From assembly GCA_031362405.1 (NCBI GenBank), contig JANLSO010000124.1:1-43168 (forward strand): a stretch of DNA of 43,168 nt, read 5' to 3'. Numbering within the stretch: the first letter of the stretch is position 1; every line of letters begins with the position of its first letter. Of this stretch, positions 1-8,982 are shown piece by piece. The notes under the pieces are model-generated. The model was not told the origin of the DNA. It made no database searches and worked only from the letters and a program-made list of their open reading frames with translations. A program made the translations under genes and the position numbers. The DNA is from JANLSO01 sp031362405. Its GTDB lineage: Bacteria > Actinomycetota > Thermoleophilia > Miltoncostaeales > Miltoncostaeaceae.

Positions 1-1
1 C

Positions 2-2566
2 CTACGGGGTCGCGGCGGTGATCCCCTTGGCGGCGTCCTCGATCGAGCCGCCTTCGGCGACCGCCTGATGGGCGGCGACGATGCGCTCGGACGCCTCCTC
101 GCGGGAGACCTCGTGGCCCTTCTCGCGCTTCCAGATCACGAAGCCGCAGCCGGCGTTCTTGCGGCTCTTCCATGAACTGCACCCGAAAGCGCGGCTGTTC
201 TCGTTGATCACCCCACCGCACCCGGGCGTGGGGCAGTCGCCGACAGGTTCCATGACCGCGGTCACCGTGGCGTTGGTCTCGCCGCTGGCCACCATCTGCC
301 GAGCCGTATCGACGTCGACCTCACCGGGTTTGCCGCGGACCTTCTTCCAGATCACAAAGCCGCAACCGGCTTCGGTACGGCTCTTCCAGCTTGTGCAGCC
401 AAAGCTCTTGGCGCGTTCGATGATGTCGCCGCCGCAGTCGGGCGTGGGGCAGGGGCCGACGACCTCGCGCTCGACGACGAGATCCTTGCTGGAGCGTCCC
501 GCCGCGATGTGCTCGAGGGCTTCGTCCATGGTGAGTGTCTTGCCGTTCTGGGTCTTCCAGAGGGTGTAGCCGCAGCCTGTTTCGTCTTTGCTTTTGTAGG
601 TGTTGCAGCCGTAGCTCTTTGGGTACTCGACGATCTCACCCTCGCACCCCGGAGTCGGGCAGGGGGCGAGCACGCGCCGCTCGACGCGCAGATCGGCCTT
701 TTCCTTGTCGGCGAACCACGCCACCACGTCGCGGGTGAACTGCTCGATCTCACGCTGGAAATCTTCGTGCTGCTCTTCGCCGCGTTCGATGCGGTTGAGC
801 TTTTGCTCCCACTGACCCGTTAGATCGGGGCGGGTGAGGACGTGATCGCCGAGCATGGTGATCAGGCCAACGGCCTTTTCGGTTGCCCGCAGTTGCCGGC
901 CCTCGCGCTCGATGTACTCGGCGTCGATCAACCGCTCGATCGTGGCGGCACGGGTGGCCGGGGTACCAAGGCCGGCGTCTTTCATCGCGTCGGCGGCGTC
1001 GTCGTCGTCGACCATCTTTCCGGCGGTCTCCATGGCGCGCAGTAGCGTGCTTTCTGAGTACCGGCCCGGGGGCTTTGTGTGCTTGGCCAGGGCCTCCGCG
1101 GTGGTGCAGGCGACGGCCTGGTCGACCTTCAACGGCGGCAGCGAGACCTCACGCTCGGGTTCGGTACCCTCGGCATCGGCCTTTGGGCTCTCGGCTTTCG
1201 GGGCGTCGGCCTCTTCGCCGTAGACGGCCCGCCAACCGGCCTCGATCATGACCTTGCCGCGGCTGCGGAAAAGGTGGCTCGCGCAGCGCGTCTCGACGAC
1301 GGTGCGCTCGAATCGCGCCGGGGGATGAAAAACCGCGAGGAACCGGCGCGCAACCATGTCGTAGACACGGGCTTCGTCGCGCGACAGGCGCGATAGATCG
1401 TGGTCACCCTCGGTTGGGATGATCGCGTGGTGGTCGCCGACCTTGGCGTCGTTGACGACGCGTCCAAGGGGCAGCTTGTCGAGGTTCAGTACGTAGCGCG
1501 CACCATCGGCATAGACGGGCGCAGCCGCTCCGACGGCCGAGGCGGTTGGCTTCAACTGGGCGACCATGTCGCCGGTGAGATATCGCGAGCTGGTCCGTGG
1601 ATACGTCAGCAACTTGTGCTGGTCGTACAGGGCCTGGGCGGTGCTGAGCGTCCGCTGGGCGGAGAACCCGAAGCGCTGGTTGGCCTCGCGCTGCAGGGTC
1701 GTGAGGTCGTAGAGAAGCGGCGCCTGCTCCACTTGGGGTTTGGTCTCGAGCGACTCCACCGTGGCGGCCTGGTCGCGCGCGGCCGCGGCGATGGCCTCGG
1801 CGGTGTCGGCCGTGCCCAGACGCGTGGTCGAGCCCTCGTGCCACATACCGGCGTAGGTCGCGCCGGTCTCGAGGGTGAAGGTCGCCTCGACCTCCCAGTA
1901 GTCCTCGACCACGAACGCGGAGATCGCGAGATCCCGGGTCACGATCATCGCGAGGGTCGGGGTCTGCACGCGGCCGAGCGACAGAACCTTGCGGGCTGAG
2001 CCTGCCTTGGTGGTGGCCGCGCGGGTGGCGTTCATCCCGACGAGCCAGTCGGCTTCGCTGCGGGCGCGGGCCGCATGCTCGAGCGGCTGCATCTGCTCGT
2101 CGTCGCGCAGCGCGTCGAACGCTTCACGGATGGCCTTTGCGGTCATCGAGCTGAACCACGCACGCTTGACCGGCTTACCCTGGGCGGCTTTCGGGGCGGT
2201 CTGCAGGATGAGCTTGAAGATGAGCTCACCCTCGCGTCCGGCATCGCAGGCGTTCACGATCTCGGTGACGGTCGGGTCGGCCATCAGCTTGTGCAGCACT
2301 GACAGTTGCTTGGCGGCCCGGGGGTCGCGCGCCTGGTACTTGAAGTGCTCGGGCACGATCGGCAGGTCGTCGTACTTCCACTTCTTGAAGCGTGGGTCGT
2401 AGGCGTCGGGGTCGACCTGCTCGACGAGGTGGCCGACGGCGAACGAAACCACCGCGTTCGGACCCTCGAACCGGTCGGCGACCTTCTTGCCGGCCGCCCC
2501 GAACAGGGCCTTGGCGACGTCTTGAGCCACAGAGGGCTTCTCGCAGATGATCAGTGAACGACTCAT
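2..2566 (-). CDS. topB: DNA topoisomerase III (type IA), with three C-terminal zinc-ribbon-like repeats
   Basis: Type IA topoisomerase that cuts and rejoins one DNA strand through a tyrosyl-DNA bond. The N-terminus starts MSRSLIICEKPSVA, the Toprim entry strand, followed by the acidic Toprim motif NACDAGREGELIF. The core contains SLGRVQTPTL and TYPRTSS, where the Tyr (about residue 330) is the nucleophile. The last ~200 residues hold three ~60-residue repeats, each with the pattern CPTPxC...GC...GCGxxxWK, so four Cys per repeat as in topoisomerase zinc-binding domains. I chose the ATG at 2566 because the in-frame extension to 2611 precedes the conserved start and looks non-coding. The protein is about 854 residues and complete, with its TAG stop at the window edge. 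It lies downstream of the phosphofructokinase gene on the same strand, with a hairpin between them. Confidence 0.95.
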   Translation of the reverse strand: MSRSLIICEKPSVAQDVAKALFGAAGKKVADRFEGPNAVVSFAVGHLVEQVDPDAYDPRFKKWKYDDLPIVPEHFKYQARDPRAAKQLSVLHKLMADPTVTEIVNACDAGREGELIFKLILQTAPKAAQGKPVKRAWFSSMTAKAIREAFDALRDDEQMQPLEHAARARSEADWLVGMNATRAATTKAGSARKVLSLGRVQTPTLAMIVTRDLAISAFVVEDYWEVEATFTLETGATYAGMWHEGSTTRLGTADTAEAIAAAARDQAATVESLETKPQVEQAPLLYDLTTLQREANQRFGFSAQRTLSTAQALYDQHKLLTYPRTSSRYLTGDMVAQLKPTASAVGAAAPVYADGARYVLNLDKLPLGRVVNDAKVGDHHAIIPTEGDHDLSRLSRDEARVYDMVARRFLAVFHPPARFERTVVETRCASHLFRSRGKVMIEAGWRAVYGEEADAPKAESPKADAEGTEPEREVSLPPLKVDQAVACTTAEALAKHTKPPGRYSESTLLRAMETAGKMVDDDDAADAMKDAGLGTPATRAATIERLIDAEYIEREGRQLRATEKAVGLITMLGDHVLTRPDLTGQWEQKLNRIERGEEQHEDFQREIEQFTRDVVAWFADKEKADLRVERRVLAPCPTPGCEGEIVEYPKSYGCNTYKSKDETGCGYTLWKTQNGKTLTMDEALEHIAAGRSSKDLVVEREVVGPCPTPDCGGDIIERAKSFGCTSWKSRTEAGCGFVIWKKVRGKPGEVDVDTARQMVASGETNATVTAVMEPVGDCPTPGCGGVINENSRAFGCSSWKSRKNAGCGFVIWKREKGHEVSREEASERIVAAHQAVAEGGSIEDAAKGITAATP

Positions 2567-2631
2567 TGGCGGCGAGGTTAGCACCGTGTTCAAGAACCGA
2601 ACCCCGCCCATCGGTCACGTCACGCCATCGG

Positions 2632-2655
2632 GGGCGTCACACCTCGGTGACGCCC
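2632..2655 (-). terminator. Hairpin between phosphofructokinase and topB
   Basis: An inverted repeat with 9-bp arms (GGGCGTCAC / GTGACGCCC) and a 6-nt loop lies about 10 nt past the phosphofructokinase stop codon and before topB. There is no clear U-tract, so termination is plausible but not shown. Confidence 0.4.
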
Positions 2656-2664
2656 TCGGGCGAC

Positions 2665-3690
2665 TCAGCCGAAGAAGATCTGCGCCAGTGCATAGGCCTC
2701 CGGTGGCACCGTCTTCAGCGTGCCGACCGCCTCGGCAAGCGGCACGTCGACGACCGTCGCTCCGCGCAGGGCCGCCATCCGCCCGAACTGACCGGTGGCG
2801 ACCATGCGGGCGGCCTGCACCCCGAAGCGGGACGCCAGCGATCGGTCGTAGGCGATCGGCGAGCCACCGCGCTGCACATGCCCGAGAACGACCGCCCGGG
2901 CCTCGACACCGAGGGCATCGGAGATCCGCGCGGCGAGCTGATCGCCGACCCCGGCCTTGGCAAGGAGCGTGTGGCCGAACTGGTCGACCTCGCCGGTATC
3001 GGCGACCTCGTCGAGCTGCACCCCTTCGCTGACGACGATGAGCGAGAAGAGCGAACCGCGCTCGGCCCGGGCGGTGATGTGCTCGCAGACCCGCTCGACG
3101 GAGGTCGGTACCTCGGGGATCAAGACCGCATCGGCGCCGCCCGCCAGGCCACTCTCGAGGGCGATCCATCCGGCGTGACGACCCATCACCTCGACAACCA
3201 GCACGCGGTCATGCGATTCGGCGGTGGTGTGCAGGCGATCGAGCGCGTCGACCGCAATCTGCACTGCCGTCCAGAAACCGAACGTGTAGTCGGTGCCCGA
3301 CAGATCGTTGTCGATGGTCTTGGGAACCCCGACGACGGGGAAGTCGAATTCCGCATGGAGCCGGTTCGCGACCCCGAGGGTGTCTTCGCCACCGATGGCC
3401 ACGAGCGCATCGAGGCCGAGCTCACGAGCGGCCGCAACCGCCCGGGCACCGCCACCCTCCAGAGAGAAAGGGTTCGTTCGGGAGCTGCCGAGGATCGTGC
3501 CGCCACGGTGCCGGATGCCCGAGGTGTTCGCCACGTCGAGTGGCCGGACGTCGGCCTCGAGAAGCCCCTTCCAGCCCCGCAGCAGGCCGAGGTGCTCTTG
3601 GTCGAGCCCCACGCCTGCACGGACCACACCGCGGATCACCGCATTCAGGCCGGGGCAGTCGCCGCCCCCGGTGAGGATCCCCACACGCAT
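2665..3690 (-). CDS. pfkA: 6-phosphofructokinase, PfkA family, PPi-type active-site signature
   Basis: Phosphorylates fructose 6-phosphate to fructose 1,6-bisphosphate. The 341-residue protein begins MRVGILTGGGDCPGLN, the phosphate-binding loop of the family. The two residues that separate ATP- from PPi-dependent enzymes (positions 104 and 124 in E. coli numbering) read as Asp in GGEDTLG and Lys in PKTIDND. ATP enzymes usually have Gly at the first site, and Asp plus Lys is the PPi-dependent pattern known from the Amycolatopsis enzyme. MGRHAGWIAL and the catalytic TIDND segment are intact. The ATG at 3690 starts exactly at the conserved N-terminus. A reversible PPi-dependent enzyme would also work in gluconeogenesis. 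The donor preference is inferred from two residues. Confidence 0.95.
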   Translation of the reverse strand: MRVGILTGGGDCPGLNAVIRGVVRAGVGLDQEHLGLLRGWKGLLEADVRPLDVANTSGIRHRGGTILGSSRTNPFSLEGGGARAVAAARELGLDALVAIGGEDTLGVANRLHAEFDFPVVGVPKTIDNDLSGTDYTFGFWTAVQIAVDALDRLHTTAESHDRVLVVEVMGRHAGWIALESGLAGGADAVLIPEVPTSVERVCEHITARAERGSLFSLIVVSEGVQLDEVADTGEVDQFGHTLLAKAGVGDQLAARISDALGVEARAVVLGHVQRGGSPIAYDRSLASRFGVQAARMVATGQFGRMAALRGATVVDVPLAEAVGTLKTVPPEAYALAQIFFG

Positions 3691-3764
3691 ACCGAAAAGC
3701 CTAGCCCGCGCGAGGCCGCAATGCCGCAGACCCTCAAGTCGCCGGATTCCCCGACGAGGGGGTC

Positions 3765-4015
3765 GTGATGGGCACCGACACCCCCATCTACAACCTCATG
3801 GTGGTCGCCGACCCGAACGTGCGAATCATCGCCGTCAACCGTGTCGATCTCGATGGCAGAAAGCTCAACACGCGGGGCATCAGCGGTGACGACATCGCAA
3901 GGAAGCCTGGCTCAGCGTCAGTACGAAGTCTTTTGAGAAAGGCGTGACGTACGTCTCGCCCGTGCGCACCGACGCACAGGCCGCGACGACTCGACGGCGG
4001 CCGGCCGTGCGGTAG
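3765..4015 (+). pseudogene. Frameshifted fragment resembling a Cache-type sensor domain
   Basis: A GTG/ATG start at 3765/3768 opens a 60-codon frame ending at 3947. The plausible protein instead continues in another frame from about 3899: VADPNVRIIAVNRVDLDGRK runs on to ...ISGDDIA, then KEAWLSVSTKSFEKGVTYVS in the shifted frame, ending at the TAG at 4013-4015. One missing base near 3899 would join them. The pattern (a residue run like GRVIAVN, then DGR, then a G-D-D-I-A/E-A-W segment, then TYVS) recalls the periplasmic Cache domain of chemoreceptors and sensor kinases. No transmembrane helices or output domain are present, so at best this is a remnant. Family assignment is tentative. Confidence 0.4.
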
Positions 4016-4026
4016 CGTTCGAGAAA

Positions 4027-4497
4027 GTGGCGCGACAACGCATCAGGCGTGATCTTTCCGCCGGCGGAGTGGTTCTCGAGCGTCGCGACGGCGTCGTCTG
4101 CGTCGCGGTGATCCGCCCCGCGGGTGCCGCCGTGGGAGCGTGGTCGCTACCCAAGGGCCACCTCGATCCGGGTGAAGATGCTCTGACGGCCGCGGTGCGC
4201 GAGGTCTTTGAGGAGACCGGCCTGCGGTGTGAGGCCGTCAGGTCCCTGCCTGCGATGAAATACACCTACGTCGCCGACGGTCGGCGGGTGGAAAAGACGG
4301 TCGAGCTCTGGCTCATGCGCGTACTCGGGGGCGAGATCGACGCTCTGCAGGAGGCGATGCGGATTGAGGTCGCAGAGGCCCGATGGCTGCCCCTCTCGCA
4401 GGCCATCGACGGGATCACACATCGAAGCGAAGTCGAGGCCCTCGCCGGCGTCGCCGAGCGACTCGCCGCTCAGGGGCCGCCGACCTCGAATTCCTGA
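4027..4497 (+). CDS. NUDIX hydrolase
   Basis: A 156-residue NUDIX-fold pyrophosphohydrolase. The Nudix box, GX5EX7REUXEEXGU, is present from GHLDPGED through REVFEETGL at about residues 44-66, including the metal-binding Glu residues. The PKGH lead-in resembles the diadenosine-polyphosphate / MutT-like branch, but the substrate cannot be read from sequence. The start is a GTG at 4027. The 3' end overlaps the 3' end of the convergent membrane-protein gene by 28 bp, so the two transcripts would be antisense to each other there. Confidence 0.88.
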   Translation: MARQRIRRDLSAGGVVLERRDGVVCVAVIRPAGAAVGAWSLPKGHLDPGEDALTAAVREVFEETGLRCEAVRSLPAMKYTYVADGRRVEKTVELWLMRVLGGEIDALQEAMRIEVAEARWLPLSQAIDGITHRSEVEALAGVAERLAAQGPPTSNS

Positions 4498-5609
4498 CCT
4501 GCGGCAGTCGCCGGGCGGGGTGCCGGGGTGTCGCGGGGTGTGGGTGCCGTCGTCGGCACCACAGCCGCGGTGGATGGGCGACCAACCTCGAACTCGTTGG
4601 TGGTCCGACGGCGGACCTCGGGCCGGGTGGTCTCGACCGGGGCTGATGTCGTGGGCCGCGTGACCGCGCGTGGCTTCGGCGCGCGTCGAAGGGCTGGTCG
4701 TGGCGTCGGCGTCGGCGTGGTCGCGATGGCGACCCGACGCAGCGCTTTCGGTGCGGGGGCGACCGAGCGCGCGTGAACCTCTGCGCGCGGGGCATGAGGA
4801 GCGGGCACCAGGTCGAGGGCCACCCCGCCGCTGATGGCAAGCGCACCGGCGGCGGCGCTGATCGCGATGGCGGACCCAGTCGCCTCGAGCCCCGCGAGCA
4901 GCGCCTGACGGGCCGCGGCCACCGCCGCGACGATGCTCGCCGGGTGAAGCCGCATGCTGGCAAGGGCGCGGGTGTCGCAGCGACGAACGGCCGCAATGGC
5001 GGAGGCATGGCGCTTGCTCTCGGCCAAAGCGGAGATGCCGAGTTGCGACGCGTTGTCGCCAGGGCGAAGCCCGAGCCCGTAGCGACCGCGGATCACCTGC
5101 TTCTGGGCCTGGGCGAGGTTGCCGACCAGCCGGTCGAGCTCGTGCTGGCGCGCGGGCGCGCCGAGCTTCTCCAGAACGGCCTCGTGGCCACCATCGAAGT
5201 GCAGGTCGTCCCGGTGGGTTGCCTGCATCGCGGCGGTGACGGCCCGGTGATGGGCGCTCGCGGTGCCGCGCCGCGCGCCGATGGCCTCGAGGCGCACGAA
5301 CTTCGCGGTGCTCACGAGGCGCCCGACCAGTGCGGTTGCCGCCGACTCGCCGCAGAGCGCGTCGCCCTCGCCCTGCATCCGGGCGAGGGCGCGCTCCCAG
5401 ACGGCGTTGACCTCGTCGGGGAGCTCCGTTCGTGAGGCGGATCGGCCGCTCGTGAGGATCCCGGAGATGAGCTTCGCGAGCTCGGGGTCGCCCGCAAGCT
5501 GATCTGCCACCTTCACCTGTTGCGCGGCCGGCCACCGGCCAAGCCAGCGGAGGGTGTCGTCGCTGACGCCATGCAGGCGTGACGTGGTGGCCGTGAGGTG
5601 TCCGTCCAT
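4470..5609 (-). CDS. Predicted single-pass membrane protein with a sigma-region-4-like HTH
   Basis: About 379 residues, not assigned to a named family. The N-terminal ~150 residues are soluble and helical. Around residues 155-205 lies a segment with the flow of sigma-70 region 4: LDRLVGNLAQAQKQVIRG, then RYGLGLRPGD, then a short HTH-like stretch ending SAIAAVRR. One hydrophobic helix follows (AIAISAAAGALAISGGVAL, about 240-260). The tail is rich in Pro, Thr, Ala and Arg and carries two copies of EFEVG(R/G)P, the second at the C-terminus. I chose the ATG at 5609; an extension to 5714 is Pro/Arg-rich and unconvincing. The likely topology is a cytoplasmic DNA- or RNAP-binding-like domain tethered to a P/T-rich exported tail. 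Function is unknown. Confidence 0.6.
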   Translation of the reverse strand: MDGHLTATTSRLHGVSDDTLRWLGRWPAAQQVKVADQLAGDPELAKLISGILTSGRSASRTELPDEVNAVWERALARMQGEGDALCGESAATALVGRLVSTAKFVRLEAIGARRGTASAHHRAVTAAMQATHRDDLHFDGGHEAVLEKLGAPARQHELDRLVGNLAQAQKQVIRGRYGLGLRPGDNASQLGISALAESKRHASAIAAVRRCDTRALASMRLHPASIVAAVAAARQALLAGLEATGSAIAISAAAGALAISGGVALDLVPAPHAPRAEVHARSVAPAPKALRRVAIATTPTPTPRPALRRAPKPRAVTRPTTSAPVETTRPEVRRRTTNEFEVGRPSTAAVVPTTAPTPRDTPAPRPATAAGQEFEVGGP

Positions 5610-5847
5610 GGAGCCTTCTGGGTCTCGTGATTCGCCGGGTCGAATCGAGACTAGACCTGGGTCAGGCCGTGACCTACCCGTCGGTCCGGGAGTTCTTCGG
5701 GGGTCGGGCCCCACCCTTATCGACGGGCCGAATCACGTCGTTCGAGGGGGGAGAAATCTCTCCGTGAGATTGCTCTACGAGCTGCTCATGAACCGACGTG
5801 AAGGCGCACTCAAGGATTGAACGCCCATCTCGTCGCTGGAGGCATGA

Positions 5848-7914
5848 ATGCCACGTCCCATCCCCCGCACCACTCTTCCCGCCACGCTGACCGCACTCGT
5901 GCTTGTGAGCGTCGCGGCCGGAACCGCAACGGCGAACCCGTATCCGATTGGCCCGTCAACACCCGTCGCCGGCTTGGGGGCGACCGTCACGGACGCCGGC
6001 GGCGGCGCCTTTCGAACCGACGTGAGGGCCGGCAATCCGGTCGGCGTGGGCTACAAGTTTCAGACAGCCTTCGGCTGCTCTCGTGCAGGAACTCATCTTG
6101 AGGCGATCAGCTTCCAGGCGGTTCGCAACAGCCAGCTGAACTCCTCGATGGAGCTGCGAGTGCTCTCCAACGGGGTGCGGGTCTTTGGGGTCGCGGATTC
6201 CGACATCCCCATCGGGGGTGCGGGAAAGCACTACAGCGTCGGCGTATCGACGTGCTCGGCCGTCGTGGAGCTGAACCAGGTTGAGGCGCGCAGTACTCCG
6301 GCGCGGGTATACCACCTCGGCGGGCTGACGGCGGTCGAGCGTGATGACACCGCACCAGACCTCGGCATTCGCTCGATCACCACTGGGTGGATCACGGGCA
6401 ATGGAGCCCGGGTCAACTGGGGTACCTACGACAACTACGGGGCGCTCGGCATCGAGAGCCAACGGGTCTCGGTCGCCGGCAGCCTGCGGTGGCAGGGGTA
6501 CCCGGAGGACGGCGAGCACGGCGTCGATATCGGGCTCGATGGCATCGGCGACGGTGCCCACACGGTCGCGGTCGAGGTCGATGGGAGCGGTACGGCAGGA
6601 GCCACTCAGACCGGCACCCTCTGGATCGACCGTACACCGCCGGCGGTTTCTCTGAAGTTCACGCGTCTTGGACCATGGAGGGTCCGGATCGAACCCGTCG
6701 CAACGGATGCAACGTCGGGCCTCGGCCCGTGGTCGGTCACGGCGGGCGACAGGGTGCTGGCATCCAACGCCAACAACGTCTCCGACATCGATCTGCGCGA
6801 TATTCAACCGGCGGGCGGTGCCTTCTCGGCAACGCTCCAGGCCTTTGATGCTGCAGGCAACGCGAACCTCGTCACCTCGAACACGGTGAACATCTCACCC
6901 CAGCTGCCGAAGGCGGCGGCTGCTCCGGCGATCAGCGGGCGGGCCAGCCGCGGCGAAACGCTCACGGGAACTCCTGGCCGCTGGACCGATCCGGTCTCGG
7001 CCGCGGCGGTGGCGACCCACCTGCAGTGGCAGCGCTGCGCAGCGGACGGAAACTCCTGCGTCGACATCCCCAACGCGACCTCGGCGACCTACACCCTCGG
7101 TGACAACGAGGTCGGCCGTACCGTGCGCGTTGAGGTCACCGCAGACGGAGCGGAGGGATCGACGGTCGCCCGCTCGTCGGTGACCACGGTGGTCACGGAG
7201 AATCGGGCTCCGATCATGACCACGCCACCCCCGGCAGCGGTGCGGCCACCGGTGATCGCGACTCCTCCGCCATCCAATCCGAATGCCAAGTTCGAGGGCA
7301 TCGTCGCCTCCGACCTTGTCGTCAAGGGGTCTCGCTCGGTCGGACGCGATGGCCAAAAGCGGCAGTTTGTCCGCGTACTTGCCGGGGGCATCGTGACCGC
7401 AAGCGCCACGTTCCGACGCGACGGCGTCGGCGTGCCCGATCTCTCCATCGAGCTCATCAACCCCGTGGGCAATGTCCTCGCCCGTGGAAAGACCGATGCC
7501 GGCGGCAAGGTGACCGTGAGGGCTCCCGCGCAGGGCACCTCGGGCGAATGGCGCTTCGCCATTGACGGCCGGTTCCAGCCGGGCCTGCCGTTCATCGTGA
7601 ACATCAAGGCCAAGGTTGCAGGGGTTCTGCGCCGATACGACGTGCCGGCCTTCGGTGAGCTGGTCGTTCCCGGCCGGATCGTTCCCGGCCCGTTTTCGGG
7701 CCGCAAACTCGTCCAGCTCGAGGTCTTGCTTCGGGGCCGCTGGAGCGCACGCGCCCAGACCACGACCGACAACACCGGTCACTTCGTGCTGCGCTACAAG
7801 TTCGTCCTCGGCGGCGGCTACACGGTGCCGATGCGGGTCGTGACGCCGCGCGAACGGGGATGGCCGTTCGTGCCTGCTCAGAGCCACCGGTTCGACGTCG
7901 TTGTGCGCCCGTGA
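5848..7914 (+). CDS. Large secreted protein with Ig-like repeats
   Basis: 688 residues. A Sec signal peptide (basic start, then LTALVLVSVAAGTATA) is predicted to be cleaved near residue 29. The exported part contains beta-rich modules: an N-terminal domain with two Cys residues, Ig/fibronectin-like units with the phrases DRTPPAVSL and AFDAAGN, a domain with WQRCAADG and TYTLGDNEVGRTVRV typical of bacterial Ig-like repeats, a Pro-rich linker (TTPPPAAVRPP), and a C-terminal beta-sandwich. No catalytic motif is visible, so a surface or adhesion role is a guess. The start is the ATG after GGAGG at about 5837-5841; an ATG four bases upstream is out of frame. Such proteins are frequent in Thermoleophilia. 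Confidence 0.8.
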   Translation: MPRPIPRTTLPATLTALVLVSVAAGTATANPYPIGPSTPVAGLGATVTDAGGGAFRTDVRAGNPVGVGYKFQTAFGCSRAGTHLEAISFQAVRNSQLNSSMELRVLSNGVRVFGVADSDIPIGGAGKHYSVGVSTCSAVVELNQVEARSTPARVYHLGGLTAVERDDTAPDLGIRSITTGWITGNGARVNWGTYDNYGALGIESQRVSVAGSLRWQGYPEDGEHGVDIGLDGIGDGAHTVAVEVDGSGTAGATQTGTLWIDRTPPAVSLKFTRLGPWRVRIEPVATDATSGLGPWSVTAGDRVLASNANNVSDIDLRDIQPAGGAFSATLQAFDAAGNANLVTSNTVNISPQLPKAAAAPAISGRASRGETLTGTPGRWTDPVSAAAVATHLQWQRCAADGNSCVDIPNATSATYTLGDNEVGRTVRVEVTADGAEGSTVARSSVTTVVTENRAPIMTTPPPAAVRPPVIATPPPSNPNAKFEGIVASDLVVKGSRSVGRDGQKRQFVRVLAGGIVTASATFRRDGVGVPDLSIELINPVGNVLARGKTDAGGKVTVRAPAQGTSGEWRFAIDGRFQPGLPFIVNIKAKVAGVLRRYDVPAFGELVVPGRIVPGPFSGRKLVQLEVLLRGRWSARAQTTTDNTGHFVLRYKFVLGGGYTVPMRVVTPRERGWPFVPAQSHRFDVVVRP

Positions 7915-7922
7915 TCTGAGCC

Positions 7923-7962
7923 GCTCCTTCCCGTCACAGCGACGCGTGTGACGGGAAGGAGC
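7923..7962 (+). terminator. Perfect 16-bp hairpin after the secreted-protein gene
   Basis: The arms GCTCCTTCCCGTCACA and TGTGACGGGAAGGAGC are perfectly complementary around an 8-nt loop, starting about 8 nt after the stop codon of the secreted protein. There is no U-tract, as is common for GC-rich actinobacterial terminators. Confidence 0.65.
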
Positions 7963-7982
7963 CCGGCGACGGAGATGAGGTG

Positions 7983-8415
7983 ATGATCACTTCCTCGCTG
8001 ACAAGGACCCTTGTCGCTGCCGCCATCACCATTGCATTGGCCGGGGGTCGGCGGTGACGAACCTGTCGCGTCACGCACATCCGTCGACTCGGGCCCGGCG
8101 GGCGCGTTCATGCTTCCGAACTCAGGTTCCACGATCGCCGAGGCCCGCGCCCAGGGTGGAACCGAGCCAATCGTCGTGCGTGCCTTTCTCATCGTTGCCG
8201 CCGGTGGCTCTGCGCGCCTTTGCGACCTACTGGCCGAGTCTCTGCCTCCTCAGTGCGGGGAGGCGTCGGTCGCCACCACCGGCCTTCCGCCCGAGCTGCT
8301 CGACGGACTCTCCGAGGCCGCGGGCGTCCGCTTCTCCGAAGATTCGGTCCCGTTGATCGGCACGATCCGCGACAACGTCTTCATCAACGACCCCGTCGCG
8401 CTGGCCGCGGGCTAA
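7983..8415 (+). pseudogene. Small secreted lipoprotein, frameshifted at the lipobox
   Basis: An ATG at 7983 after GGAGATGAGG opens a signal peptide (MITSSLTRTLVAAAITIALAG) that runs into a stop just where a lipobox LAG-Cys would be expected. One base out of phase the frame reads GGDEPVAS and continues to a full C-terminal domain containing VRAFLIVAAGG, ARLCDLLAESLPPQCG and VPLIGTIRDNVFIND, ending at 8415. The total length is 3n+1, so a single inserted base near 8040 breaks the gene. The C-terminal domain resembles small actinobacterial secreted proteins with a conserved two-Cys LC...PPQCG segment. It could be a sequencing error rather than true decay. Confidence 0.6.
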
Positions 8416-8428
8416 CAGCTGCGGATCA

Positions 8429-8467
8429 GCGTGCACAGATCGGTGCCAGGCACCGATCTGTGCACGC
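8429..8467. repeat. Palindrome A: 19-bp arms, 1-nt centre
   Basis: The left arm GCGTGCACAGATCGGTGCC and its exact reverse complement flank a single A. It starts 13 nt after the stop of the broken lipoprotein gene. The inner 15 bp of the arm (GCACAGATCGGTGCC) recurs exactly in the palindrome at 36684-36714. It could act as a terminator hairpin in either direction. Confidence 0.9.
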
Positions 8468-8483
8468 CCTCTCGGCGCGTTAG

Positions 8484-8960
8484 CCTGATCTGGCGAGTAC
8501 GAGCGATCAGAAGTTCGTCCGCGTCTGCGAGCGGGCCCTCTCGGCGGCGGATGACGACGGCGACACGTACTGGAAGATCGTCACGAGGTGCAGCGTCGCG
8601 AGTCGACGCGCGTGGCGATTCTCGGCCACGGCCCGATCGGCGCACTGATCCACATCGAGCTGCGGCGCAGGTTTGACGCCGTTGAGATCGATGTCGCCGA
8701 GCCGGCGCCCGTACGCGCAGCCCTGTCGCGCAGCCTCGGTGCGAACATCGTCGCCGACGCGGCCGATCTGCCCACCGCTGGGTATGACGTGATCGAACGC
8801 CTTCATCGATGAGTTTCCCGCCGCGATCGGCCTCCTCAGCACCGACGGCCGTCGGTATACGCCCACCGGCACCGACACGATCACTCTCATCAAGCTGCCG
8901 GCAACCATCGGTCGCCAGCGTGAACATCCCGACGCCGTCAAGGTTCTGGTTCGCCCCTGA
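8484..8960 (+). pseudogene. Remnants of one or more broken genes
   Basis: No intact gene spans this stretch, but three protein-like pieces lie in different frames. The first, from about 8493, reads SDQKFVRVCERALSAADD and ends DTYWKIVT. The second, 8588-8812, reads VAILGHGPIGALIHIELRRR, a Rossmann dinucleotide-binding start (GxGxxG), then VEIDVAEPAPVRAALSRSLG, reminiscent of zinc-type alcohol dehydrogenases. The third, from about 8798 to the TGA at 8960, reads FIDEFPAAIGLLSTDGRRY and YTPTGTDTITLIKLPAT. They may belong to different ancestors. Only the middle piece is recognisable. The region is bounded by palindromes A and B. Confidence 0.4.
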
Positions 8961-8982
8961 CTGATCGGCAACGACCGGCGTT

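Noticed and set aside
352..753. Long frame inside topB in another phase
   Set aside because: High-GC shadow of topB: Ser/Pro/Arg-rich with no domain.
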